From Candidatus Parabeggiatoa sp. nov. 2 (GTDB lineage Bacteria; Pseudomonadota; Gammaproteobacteria; Beggiatoales; Beggiatoaceae): 64,000 nt of DNA. Below, piece by piece: positions 48,683 through 57,448 of the stretch. The first letter of the stretch is position 1. Each line of letters starts with the position of its first letter. The notes under the pieces were generated by a model. That model was not told the origin of the DNA. It searched no databases and saw only the letters and a list, made by a program, of their open reading frames with translations. The stretch covers positions 1 through 64,000 of the forward strand of contig NBMI01000028.1 in NCBI GenBank assembly GCA_002085445.1, given 5' to 3'. The position numbers and the translations under genes are program-made.

Positions 48683-48721
48683 TTGCAACTAGAGTCCTGG
48701 TTGGTCCGTCCCAACCGTTGT
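48683..48721 (-). ncRNA. Solo copy of the TnpB-associated 39-nt hairpin block
   Basis: All 39 nt match the block at 43964-44002, including the GGTTGG/CCAACC hairpin, but no tnpB sequence is nearby and the flanks on both sides differ. It may be a gene-less relict of the transposon end, or an independent guide-RNA-like locus. On the minus strand the sequence following TTGCAA is TTCTTACGAATTATC. Confidence 0.5.
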
Positions 48722-48812
48722 ATTTTTTCAAGTGATCTAAATGCGTCTCATGCGAGTAGTTATACATAGATTTAGATAGAAATTAAGTAGCAGTTGTTTG
48801 CTCTTTTCCTTT

Positions 48813-50114
48813 TCATTTCTCATAACGCGGCAACAATTGTATCGTATCATCCATCCAAATATTAACCGCTTCACGCAATGATTGTTGCATCTCTTTTTCC
48901 CACACGTTTTGTGTCACATGCAGCGCTTCGCCTACATCGGTAACAAATGTATCACGTTGCGTGAGTTCCACGCCTTCACTGATGGCATAATCAATTCCGA
49001 GTCCGCCGATAACACCAATGGCGACACCCAGGGGGCCGCCTAAAGCGCCTACTGCGGCGCCGCCACCGGCAAGTACGGCCTTGGATACAAAGGGAGCGGA
49101 CAATTTGGCAAAAATGCCTTTACTGGCGGCACCTGCGAGGGCTTGACTCGCAACCCCTTTGCCAGCAGTCCCCGCTACCGCTTTACCTACGGCCGCTCCG
49201 CCGGCCGCTAACGCGGCCCCAAGGGCTGCTCCTTTTGGGCCTTTCTCATACTCGGCCACATTGAATTTATTAAATTGGCTTTCCCAGTCAAGGACTAACT
49301 CAGTGTTTTCAGCCGAGGGTGTCTCAAGATGGGTGGTATATTTTGACACAAATGTTTGGAAATCGGCTTGCGTCTGCGACAGCACATTGACGTAGTTACT
49401 GTGCGCGGTTTGCAAAGCATTCCGGTAGGCCACCTGTAATTGTGGATCGGTGGTTTCTGGGCGAAGTACGATATTTTCGTAATGCTTGTGCAAATACTTT
49501 TCGACATCTATCGACACCGCCTCCGATAAACTTATCGCCTCGGCACTCAAGGCATGTTGTGTCGCAGATGTGGTGGCCTCCCATAAGATTTTGTACGTCG
49601 TTGTGTAGCCAAAATACCAATCAGCAAATCGGTCAATACGTCCATGCATCCCATCAAATACTTCTGTCAGCGCCTCATGCAATTGCTTTTCTGTCTGTGC
49701 AAGTAATTGATTTCGGGATTTTTCAAAACTAGCCGCCTGTTGATTGACAAACTCAGAATAAGCCTGTGCATCAGCAATGACACGTACTTTTTTGCCGTCT
49801 TTATTTTTATACACTAACGCGACGGTTGGGCGCACTTGGGAACGTATTCCAGTCTTTATCACCGATTCATCGGAATGCACCGCTTTCTTATAATTCAACT
49901 GTGCCAAAATGCTATCGTACCATTGCCGCCCAAACGTCAGGGCAAAAAACACTAGCACGATGAAAATAAACATCCAAATAAAGGACGAGAATAGCCGTCC
50001 CAAGCAACCGCGCCTTGAGCGTGGCGGTGGCGGGGGTAGTTGGTTGATGTCAGAGGCGGGGAGATATTCGCCGGTTTTTATGACTGCGGGGGAAAGTTGG
50101 TTGTCTGTTTTCAT
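48813..50114 (-). CDS. Single-pass membrane protein with glycine/alanine-rich hydrophobic region
   Basis: Start 50114 is chosen because GAGGAG lies 7 nt upstream. The 433-residue product has a short proline-rich cytoplasmic start (LPPPPPRSRRG), one membrane helix (about 41-62, LFSSFIWMFIFIVLVFFALTF) and a long helical region (about 100-300) with coiled-coil character. A region of about 75 residues rich in Gly and Ala (AALGAALAAGGAAVGKAVAG to GGPLGVAIGVIGGLGIDYAI) then resembles glycine-zipper segments that insert in membranes, and a helical tail follows. I do not recognise a named family. The glycine-zipper could mark a pore or toxin-like function, but this is speculation. Confidence 0.7.
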   Translation of the reverse strand: MKTDNQLSPAVIKTGEYLPASDINQLPPPPPRSRRGCLGRLFSSFIWMFIFIVLVFFALTFGRQWYDSILAQLNYKKAVHSDESVIKTGIRSQVRPTVALVYKNKDGKKVRVIADAQAYSEFVNQQAASFEKSRNQLLAQTEKQLHEALTEVFDGMHGRIDRFADWYFGYTTTYKILWEATTSATQHALSAEAISLSEAVSIDVEKYLHKHYENIVLRPETTDPQLQVAYRNALQTAHSNYVNVLSQTQADFQTFVSKYTTHLETPSAENTELVLDWESQFNKFNVAEYEKGPKGAALGAALAAGGAAVGKAVAGTAGKGVASQALAGAASKGIFAKLSAPFVSKAVLAGGGAAVGALGGPLGVAIGVIGGLGIDYAISEGVELTQRDTFVTDVGEALHVTQNVWEKEMQQSLREAVNIWMDDTIQLLPRYEK

Positions 50115-50611
50115 AGAACGACTCCTCAATAACAATGATGATCTGACTGACAAATTTCGCCAGCACGAAGGTGCTTGTAAATCAAGTCCTTACTTAAATA
50201 TAACACGGAGGGCACTGAGTAACACTTCGTTCCCAGAGCGACATAAAAAAAAGTTCCCTCACCTCTGTGTACCTCTGAGGTCTCTGTGTTGATAAGAGAA
50301 AACCCCGTTTTGATGAGCCAAAGCATTGGGCTTCTATTAATAGGAAACTTGTGGGTAAAAGTCAGCTTTTAAAGAAAGGGGCAAGGGAGATGAAGGCACT
50401 AAAATACCAATAGCGGGATAGAATAATCGGGTTGCGCCAAGCAGCGTGCTACCATACTGTAACACTTTATAAACCTTGAAAGAACCTCTGTAAGTCTCAA
50501 TAATCGGCGCACTCAAAACGGGTATCTTCTTGGCTGAAGAAAACTAAAAAAACTCAAAACTTTAAAAAATAGTATAATACTAATTACTATTTTAATTATA
50601 ATCTTTTTTGA
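50115..50611. other. Spacer without recognised genes
   Basis: Nothing gene-like. A short block near 50265-50300 reads CTCTGAGGTCTCTGTGTTG, which echoes CACAGAGACACGGAG inside the element at 9016-9118. Otherwise I see nothing. Confidence 0.4.
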
Positions 50612-50925
50612 GAGGTTCATGCATAGTACCCAATTTATTAACAAACCGTAACGAAGAGTACCAATTCTGAGGCCACTCATCAAAAAATGATTGACTTTGA
50701 TGATAGTTTTTTTTATCATATTTTTTATACAAGTGGCAGGTATATGGTTCAGTACTCATCCTGGAGTACGGGCAAAACCGTCGACTTACAATCTATCAAT
50801 GAAAGCGAGAACCAAGCGAATTCAGATTGTACAAAGCGGCTATCGATAATTTTCGGTACGCGATTAGTAGATTAACCCACTCTTAGGAGTGCTATTGTTA
50901 ACGTTTGTTAACATTTAGGAATCGG
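50612..50925 (+). repeat. 314-bp two-copy element with conserved inverted repeats (copy 1)
   Basis: This block and 56988-57300 begin with the same GAGGTTCATGCATAGTACCC and end with the same GTTAAC(G/T)TTTGTTAACAT and AATCGG. Between these they share about two thirds of positions with almost no length change. Internal inverted repeats are kept: ATGATA/TATCAT (50700-50705 with 50714-50719), ACAATCT/AGATTGT (50788-50794 with 50824-50830) and GTTAAC/GTTAAC near the end, while loops vary. It ends 11 bp before the TraB/GumN start codon. It could be a MITE or a structured RNA. Confidence 0.7.
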
Positions 50926-50936
50926 ACTGATTAATT

Positions 50937-51830
50937 ATGAAACCCTTTTTTCGTTGTGCTTATTGGCTAACCACACTATTTATTGTCACCTTAGCGGCTC
51001 CGAGCCTGTTTGCGGACGAAGCCTTATCGCAAAAAGGCTTGCTATGGCAGATTGACAAACAGGAAATGATCCCAAGTTATCTCTTCGGCACCATACATTC
51101 AGAAGACCCTCGCGTCAACCGATTGCCGCCCATCGTGCTCTCCTACTTTAAACAAGCCGACAGTGTCACGCTTGAGGTACTGATGGATATTTCTGCCATA
51201 CTGAAAGCGGTCCGTGCTATGTTTTTTACTGGGGAGCAGTCTTTGGACAAACTTATCGAAAAAGACCTTTACATTAAAGTGGTCAAAGCACTGCTCAAAT
51301 ATGACATACCCCCCGTGGTGGCAAAAAAACTAAAACCGTGGGCGGTGGTAGTCACGCTCAGTACGCCGCCGGCAAGCACTGGGGAAATTTTGGACTTGCT
51401 CTTGTACAAGGATGCAGAAAAACTTAAAATACCATTATATGGCTTGGAAACGGTAGAAGAACAGTTGGCGGTTTTTGAGGCTTTCTCGTTAGACGAACAA
51501 GTCATTTTGCTGAAAGAAACTTTGAAACACATCGACGAGATGCCGGATATTTTCGACAAATTGCATGAATTGTATCTTCAGCGCGATTTGACGACACTGA
51601 TGAAGTTTGGTGTGGAACATAAGCGAGATAGTGGCGACAATAGAACGTTGGTGGATGCTTTTTACAAGCGGATGGTAGATGACCGTAATTCCAGAATGGT
51701 TAAGCGTATGCAAGAACGTTTACTGGAAGGTAATGCGTTTATTGCTGTCGGTGCTTTACATTTGCCGGGGGACAAGGGCTTGCTTAAGTTGTTGCAAGTT
51801 CGCGGCTATCGGGTGTTTGCGGTGTACTGA
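50937..51830 (+). CDS. TraB/GumN (Tiki-like) family protein
   Basis: The 297-residue exported protein has a signal peptide (MKPFFRCAYWLTTLFIVTLAAPSLFA) and the two hallmark motifs of the family, SYLFGTIHSEDPR near the start and FIAVGALHLPGDKG near the end; their His residues and an acidic residue are thought to bind metal. The fold is related to erythromycin-esterase/Tiki proteases, but the bacterial substrate is not settled. No good ribosome site precedes the ATG, and the 314-bp repeat element ends just before it, so the leader may be provided by that element. Confidence 0.87.
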   Translation: MKPFFRCAYWLTTLFIVTLAAPSLFADEALSQKGLLWQIDKQEMIPSYLFGTIHSEDPRVNRLPPIVLSYFKQADSVTLEVLMDISAILKAVRAMFFTGEQSLDKLIEKDLYIKVVKALLKYDIPPVVAKKLKPWAVVVTLSTPPASTGEILDLLLYKDAEKLKIPLYGLETVEEQLAVFEAFSLDEQVILLKETLKHIDEMPDIFDKLHELYLQRDLTTLMKFGVEHKRDSGDNRTLVDAFYKRMVDDRNSRMVKRMQERLLEGNAFIAVGALHLPGDKGLLKLLQVRGYRVFAVY

Positions 51831-53059
51831 AAAGAATCTGGGTAGTCCGATAAAAGTAGTGAGATTTTTTAACAAAAAACCTTTGGGTTTGGACTTAAAA
51901 AGCTGGCGTTTTGGACGGAAAACAATCACTACTTGTTTGGGACTACCATCGACTCTATGTTCGTACTAATACCAATTCTTAAATGAAAACGGAGGTTGGA
52001 GTCCAAGATTTATCTTGGATTTTTGCCGATTTAAAATGGGTTTCAATCCAGAATTGGTATAATGCACAACCGTCTATAAGCGCAAGCAAAATATCCCAAC
52101 GTTGTTCGTAAAGCCGGGCAAAATGTGCACATTATGCAATAGGTGCAAAAGTCCAGTAAGACTCCTAAAGCCGTGCTGGAGAGATATGGGATGATGAAGT
52201 GGTGGGAAGTTCAGAGGCGGGTATGCGAGGAAGGTTAGCGTATCGTAATCAATTTATTAAGAAATTCTAACAAAAGCTAATAGTCTTTTCTTGGTATATA
52301 GAGAATGTTGCCGTCAATCTGTTGATTTTAAAAGTTGACAAACTGTTATTTTTTACGAGAAAATGCCTTATAAAACTAAAAAGGTTCTAAAGTGGCTGGG
52401 GCTTGCGTTCAGTACGCAATGTTGGCTGTATAACCTGAAACTTCTCATCCGATTAGTTGACGAGAACCAAGTCAATAGGATTGTATACTAGACAACTGAG
52501 TTTTTTGTTGTCATGGAGAGCGGAGCGAGAACAACGGAACCCTGAAAACCCTATTTCTCCTATTGTCGAAATGACAAAAGCGCAATTTGTGATCGAGGCA
52601 AAAGTTTTTGCTTCAAAAAACTGATTCAGAGATCGGTGCAAAGTATATAAAGCGACCATTTTCCATTTAAAATGGTCTTTGGTAGATTCACCCTCTCTTA
52701 AATTATTAAGAATGCGAATAATTGTGAATTGAATCATAAAAAATCAATGACTTATAAAAACGTATTTCAGATAAGTTATTTTATAAGGTGAAATGACCTC
52801 TTTGTTCATTCGACATTTTGAATTTTTCATTCTTAATTCGCATTAAGAGCGCTATTGTTAACTTTTGTTAACATTTAGGAATCGGAGTAAGTATATACAC
52901 ATAAATCATTTAACCTTTTTAGTCGCTAAAGCGACTACTACAAACCAACCTATATGTAGAGTAATAAACTTTTGTTGCCTACTGCGGAGTGGCTGTGCGC
53001 CTTTGAGGGCAGGGACGAGTGGATGTAATCGAGGATGGAAAATTGGCGGAAAATTGGAG
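51831..53059. other. Long spacer with GGAGTC hairpin and partial element copy
   Basis: No gene with a credible start is visible. A hairpin GGAGTCCAAGATTTATCTTGG lies near 51996-52017 (stem CCAAGATTTATCTTGG). GGTAGATTCACCCTCTCTT (about 52681-52699) and GCTATTGTTAACTTTTG with AATCGG (about 52850-52886) are pieces of the 313-bp element. One GTAG-type unit, GTCGCTAAAGCGAC with TACTACAAAC, lies at about 52922-52945. Confidence 0.55.
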
Positions 53060-53151
53060 TGGCGGAGAGGGTGGGATTCGAACCCACGTGGGCGTTGCCG
53101 CCCTCAACGGATTTCAAATCCGCGCCGTTATGACCACTTCGGTACCTCTCC
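53060..53151 (-). tRNA. tRNA-Ser (UGA anticodon)
   Basis: On the minus strand the acceptor stem GGAGAGG pairs with CCTCTCC, followed by discriminator G and an encoded CCA. The anticodon loop TTTGAAA carries TGA, which reads UCA serine codons. The long variable arm GGGCGGCAACGCCC is typical of serine tRNAs, and the T arm contains GGTTCGAATCC. All arms pair well. Confidence 0.96.
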
Positions 53152-53452
53152 AGCGAGGCGTGCTATTATACTACAAAAAAACTCGTTGAAAACAAAATTG
53201 TTTGCAAGAGGGATTTTGCGATTTTTGAAATTATTGGTAATCGGTAAATGGTAATTGGTAAATGGTAATCGGTATAAAAAAAGCGGTACCATTGATTCAA
53301 TATGGTTTCAAGAATAAACCGGATTGACGCACTTAACAAACTAACCAATTGATTATACATTAAAAACTATTCCAAATACCGGCATCGGCCTTTTAGATGT
53401 AACTGACTTTTGAGGAAAAACTTTTGCTTAGAAAAACTTTTGCCACTAAATA
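53152..53452. repeat. GGTAATT-type heptamers and internal MITE fragment
   Basis: Heptamer-like tract GGTAATCGGTAAATGGTAAT lies at about 53234-53275. At about 53360-53413 a segment with AAAAACTATTCC and GTAACTGACTTTTGA matches the inside of the MITE at 62809-62929, next to another member of that family. Confidence 0.6.
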
Positions 53453-53582
53453 TAGGACTTACGCACTCATGCAAATAACTCATTGATTTTATTAACATAA
53501 CTGGCATCCTTGGCGAAACGACTTTTTACAAATAACTCATTGAATTTTTTCCGGAATTTAATTTGTCAAGGCGTAAGTCCTA
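53453..53582. mobile_element. 130-bp MITE with TAGGACTTACGC ends
   Basis: Perfect 12-bp inverted ends TAGGACTTACGC bound a gene-free segment, and the left part (TTACGCACTCATGCAAA) matches the element at 62809-62929. No target duplication is seen here, so it may have been rearranged. Confidence 0.75.
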
Positions 53583-53765
53583 TCAATAAATTTATTTTGT
53601 TTATTTTGTTTATTTTGTTAAGGCGTAAATTTTTTCACAGTAAAACCAATTGTTACAAATAAACCAATTCTCGGAATCCGTTTTTCAAGAAAAATTTTTG
53701 CCGCGAAACCAATTACCATTTACCAATTACCAATTATCTCAACTTGAAATCACACCCCTTCTTAC
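53583..53765. other. Short spacer with TTTATTTTG and ACCAATT repeats
   Basis: Three TTTATTTTG units (about 53587-53620) and AATTACC heptamers (about 53706-53738) lie before the BCCT gene end. Confidence 0.55.
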
Positions 53766-55475
53766 TTATGGACGGTGCAACGGGGCGGCCACTTTCTCCT
53801 CCCGCAACGCTTTCACGAGACCATAAACCATCACCAATATAATAAATGAGAAAGGCAAGGCTGCGGTAATCGAAGCCGTCTGCAAAGCCTGCAATCCGCC
53901 CAAAATGAGCAACACCCCAGCAACCGCGCCTTCACCAATTCCCCAAAATATACGGTGAAATATCGGTGGTTCCTCGTTACCTATCGACAAGATAGTGCAG
54001 ACGACTAATGTGGCTGAATCAGACGAAGTAATAAAATAAGTCGCAATCAGCACCGTGGCAACCCCCGACGCGATGGTGCCCATGATACCGACATCCATCT
54101 TCTCAAAGGTGGTATAGAGCGCGATAGTCTTGTCATTCTTGACGGCCTCAACGATGCCCGCTTGACCAATTGCCGCTACTGTCTCGCCGGCTTGATTGAC
54201 GACGGTATGGAACAATTCTAAATACAATGCCGTACCACCGAATAATGTGAGCCAAACAAAAGCCAGCGCAGTTGGCACCAACAAAACACCAAGTATAAAC
54301 TCGCGGATTGTGCGGCCTCGCGATATGCGAGCGATAAAGATACCGACAAACGGCGACCAAGCAATCCACCAGCCCCAATAGAATGTCGTCCAACCATCCT
54401 GCCAGCCGCTATTCCCATGAGCATCCGTCCAGAGGCTCAATGGAATGACTGCCCCCAAGTAGTCGCCGGTGCTTTGTAGCCATGAATTGAGCAAGTAGCG
54501 GGTGGGGCCGAATGCCAAAAAAAAGGCTAACAAGGCGAAACTGAGCAACAAGTTAATCTCACTCAAAATCTTCACACCCCGCCCAACGCCAGAAACCACA
54601 GACCACGTTGCGATGCCGGTGACTACCACAATCAGGAAGATTAAGCTCGTTGGAAAGGGCTTGGGGTACTTGTTCGCAGCCGCCTCAACACAGGCTTTCT
54701 CGGCATCACCAGAGAGTTCAACACACTGTTTTTCGATATAGGTTTCTTTGTTATTTATAGCGGCCTTCTCAACGGTGGCATAAGAGTCATATCCAAAAAG
54801 ATGAGCTAACCCAGTATCCATTTGCTGTGCGCCGAGGCCTAGCGAGGTTGCCAAACCAAAGACGGTGCCAAATACCGCCAGAACATCTACCGCATGGCCG
54901 ATAGGCCCATAGATTCTATCTCCAATGATAGGATAAAGTGCTGAACGGATTGTAAGCGGCAACTTTTTGCGATAGGCAAAGTAAGCGAGTGACAAGCCGA
55001 CGATGACATAGATCGCCCAAGGATGTAAACCCCAATGCAAAAAGGTAATACGCATTGCCATATCAGCGGCCTCTGGTGTCAAACCTTCCGTAATGAACGG
55101 GTTGCTCTGGAAATGATAGATGGGTTCAGCAATACTCCAGAACACCAGCCCAATACCCATGCCCGCACTAAACAACATGGCAAACCATGAAAAGTAGCTA
55201 AATTCAGGTTTCTCATCATCATCACCAAGGCGCACGTCCCCGTAGCGGCTCAACAATAGCCAAATAACAAAGAACAGGAAAAACGCCACCACGCCGATGT
55301 AGTACCAGTTGAGTCCCAAGATAATATTTTTCTTTAGGACATCAAACGTTTGAGAGGCCCTTTCGGTCATTAAAGTTCCGAAAAGCACGAAGACGACGAT
55401 AACCAGTTTTGAGAACAGCGCCACCGTCGGGTTCAAACCCTTGAAAAATCCAGATTTAGCACGATATATTTTCAT
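53766..55475 (-). CDS. BCCT-family betaine/choline/carnitine transporter
   Basis: The 569-residue carrier has about 12 membrane helices and the family signatures AGMGIGLVFWSIAEP and FYWGWWIAWSPFVGIFIARISRGRTIREF, the latter carrying the substrate-binding tryptophans. The GMGIG form is typical of sodium-coupled members such as BetP and OpuD. An insert of about 55 residues with two cysteines (KQCVELSGDAEKACVEAA) between helices 5 and 6 is unusual. The start has AAGGAG 6-7 nt upstream. It lies downstream of proX and the betaine synthesis genes on the same strand, so glycine betaine is its likely substrate. Confidence 0.92.
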   Translation of the reverse strand: MKIYRAKSGFFKGLNPTVALFSKLVIVVFVLFGTLMTERASQTFDVLKKNIILGLNWYYIGVVAFFLFFVIWLLLSRYGDVRLGDDDEKPEFSYFSWFAMLFSAGMGIGLVFWSIAEPIYHFQSNPFITEGLTPEAADMAMRITFLHWGLHPWAIYVIVGLSLAYFAYRKKLPLTIRSALYPIIGDRIYGPIGHAVDVLAVFGTVFGLATSLGLGAQQMDTGLAHLFGYDSYATVEKAAINNKETYIEKQCVELSGDAEKACVEAAANKYPKPFPTSLIFLIVVVTGIATWSVVSGVGRGVKILSEINLLLSFALLAFFLAFGPTRYLLNSWLQSTGDYLGAVIPLSLWTDAHGNSGWQDGWTTFYWGWWIAWSPFVGIFIARISRGRTIREFILGVLLVPTALAFVWLTLFGGTALYLELFHTVVNQAGETVAAIGQAGIVEAVKNDKTIALYTTFEKMDVGIMGTIASGVATVLIATYFITSSDSATLVVCTILSIGNEEPPIFHRIFWGIGEGAVAGVLLILGGLQALQTASITAALPFSFIILVMVYGLVKALREEKVAAPLHRP

Positions 55476-55876
55476 AATGACTCCTTTTTCAGTGAACAGT
55501 GTTCACTGATAAAAAAAACCTTAAGCCGTGTCTGGTTCCATTCGCAGCGCGTATTGGCCTCTGATTTCTACGCGATTTAAAAGTAAATCCTTGAATGTCG
55601 GGTGGATTACGCGACGCTAATCGGCCCCCGACACGACTACACTACTTATATGTAGGGTGGCTAAGCACTACACAACGCTAACTATCCACCCGACACAACT
55701 ACACCATTTGTATGTAAAGTGGCTTAAAAAATGGCTAAAAAAATAAGTTCCAACTTTCAAAATATATTGAGACACTTTTGCAACATCCACCCGACATTAC
55801 ACTGAACAGTGATCACTGAGAACGATCACTTAGAACGATCAACACTGAACACTGTTCACTGAACACTGATCACTGT
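55476..55876. repeat. Spacer with CAGTGAACAGTG-type repeats and a GTGG block
   Basis: Heptamer-derived AACAGTGATCACTGA repeats lie at both ends (about 55490-55510 and 55800-55880). The middle holds ATTACGCGACGCTAATCGGC and two copies of a TATGTA(G/A)(G/A)GTGGCT block. No gene. The right edge overlaps the proX stop codon. Confidence 0.7.
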
Positions 55877-56764
55877 TCATTCACTGAAAAACCGATTCAC
55901 CTTGTCACGGTTCCCTTCTACCCAACGCTTGGCGTTTTGATAGGGATCAGCACCTTCTTTCGAGTTCCATACCATCACCTGCTCCATATCGGCAGGTTCC
56001 CAGTAAAAATTATCTAGCACGCGATAAACCTCTGGCATATCTTCTTTCATTCCTTGACGCACAATGGTAGCAATGTATTCATCACCACGCTTATCCTTGG
56101 GCTGGTAAATCCCTTTGGGATCGTCAAGGTATTTTAAGTCCCAACGAGAGAATTTCCAGTGAGGAGTCCAACCCGTTACCACGATCCACTCTTTCTTTTC
56201 GATGGCCTCGGCTAATTTATTTGTCATTTCAGGACCGCTACCTTTCACCAGAGTCAATTTGTCCAGTTCATACTCATCTATGGCTTCCATCGTTTTGTTC
56301 ATCAGTCCCGCGGCCGGATCGATACCAATGATTTTTCCTTTAAACTTATCGGCATTGCCATTGAGTTCCTCAATGGAATTGAGGGTGACATAAGTAGGAA
56401 CCACCAAACCAATCTTAGCACCCAAGAGATTAGGCCCCAAATTCTCCACTCGGTCTTTCATCACATTCCAATAGAGTTCGTGAGTGGTAGGCAACCAAGC
56501 CGCCACATGGGCATCGGCATCGCTGTTGGCAACGGCTTGCCACATCCAGATGGCCGTGACTGTCATAATATCGACCTGGTAGCCCAGTTCTTCCAAAACC
56601 ACTTTAACCACGTTGGTGCTTGCCACCTCACTCGACCACTCCACATAAGTTAATACAACTTCGCCCTTGTCCTTCGCATGGGCTACACACAAAATACCCG
56701 TTGCCAAAAAAAGTGCTAAAAAGACAAAAACACGACTGAGTGCCCGTTTAAAAGTCTTTGTCAT
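55877..56764 (-). CDS. proX: Glycine betaine ABC transporter substrate-binding protein
   Basis: The 295-residue periplasmic protein has a signal peptide ending near CVAHAKDKG and a family OpuAC fold: LTYVEWSSEVASTNVVKVVL at the start, DADAHVAAWLPTTHELY in the middle and WIVVTGWTPHWKFSRWDL, which carries aromatic residues that box the trimethylammonium group. AAGGAG lies 8 nt before the start. It is separated from proW by 684 bp containing the second 313-bp element, so it may be transcribed apart from proVW. Its TGA stop lies inside a GTGAATGAACAGTG heptamer-like tract. Confidence 0.92.
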   Translation of the reverse strand: MTKTFKRALSRVFVFLALFLATGILCVAHAKDKGEVVLTYVEWSSEVASTNVVKVVLEELGYQVDIMTVTAIWMWQAVANSDADAHVAAWLPTTHELYWNVMKDRVENLGPNLLGAKIGLVVPTYVTLNSIEELNGNADKFKGKIIGIDPAAGLMNKTMEAIDEYELDKLTLVKGSGPEMTNKLAEAIEKKEWIVVTGWTPHWKFSRWDLKYLDDPKGIYQPKDKRGDEYIATIVRQGMKEDMPEVYRVLDNFYWEPADMEQVMVWNSKEGADPYQNAKRWVEGNRDKVNRFFSE

Positions 56765-56987
56765 TAAAATACTCCTTCTTTAAAGTTGGTCATTGGTAAT
56801 TACACTGTGAACGGGTTAAATTTGGACTTTTTTCGGACTGGGGTGAAGGGAATTCATTCATAACGAACGAAACATAAAAGTCCAAATATAAACCGTGTGC
56901 AGTATAATGCCTGATGTGGAATTAAATATAACTGTACATGGATGAGATTTGGACGTCTAAATAGCCAGTTATAGCACCATATTTATT

Positions 56988-57300
56988 GAGGTTCATGCAT
57001 AGTACCCAATTTATTAACAAATCTTCACAAACAATACCAATTCTTCGGCAGATGCTGGAAAAAATGATTGACTTTTATGATAATTTTTTATATTATCCCG
57101 CGTTAGAAAGCGGCAGGTATATGGTTCAGTACTCATCCTTCCGTACTGGTAAAACCTGAGACTTACAATCTATCAATTTGCTTTTCCCCAAGCGAATTCA
57201 GATTGTCTAAAGCGGCTCTCGATAATTTTCGGTAGCCTTTGGTAGATTCACCCACTCTTAGGAGTGCTATTGTTAACTTTTGTTAACATAAATGAATCGG
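56988..57300 (+). repeat. 313-bp two-copy element with conserved inverted repeats (copy 2)
   Basis: It matches copy 1 at 50612-50925 from GAGGTTCATGCATAGTACCC to the final AATCGG. Inverted repeats are ATGATA/TATTAT (57077-57082 with 57091-57096, a wobble pair replacing the copy-1 pair), ACAATCT/AGATTGT (57165-57171 with 57200-57206) and the terminal GTTAAC pair. Loop sequences differ strongly from copy 1. It lies between proW and proX, opposite to their direction. Confidence 0.7.
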
Positions 57301-57372
57301 CAATAACATCCTTGATTTACAATAGCTTGCATGCATTAATCCACATACATCAGCCGTCATTGGTAATTTTAA

Positions 57373-57448
57373 TGCGCCATTACCCATTACCCATTACCCA
57401 TTATTCATTTTTCATTTTTCATTATCCATTACCCATTACCCATTACCA
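57373..57448. repeat. CCATTAC and TTTTCAT heptamer tracts
   Basis: Runs of CCATTAC, then TTTTCAT, then CCATTAC again, all with a 7-bp period, end next to the proW stop codon at 57449. Confidence 0.9.
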
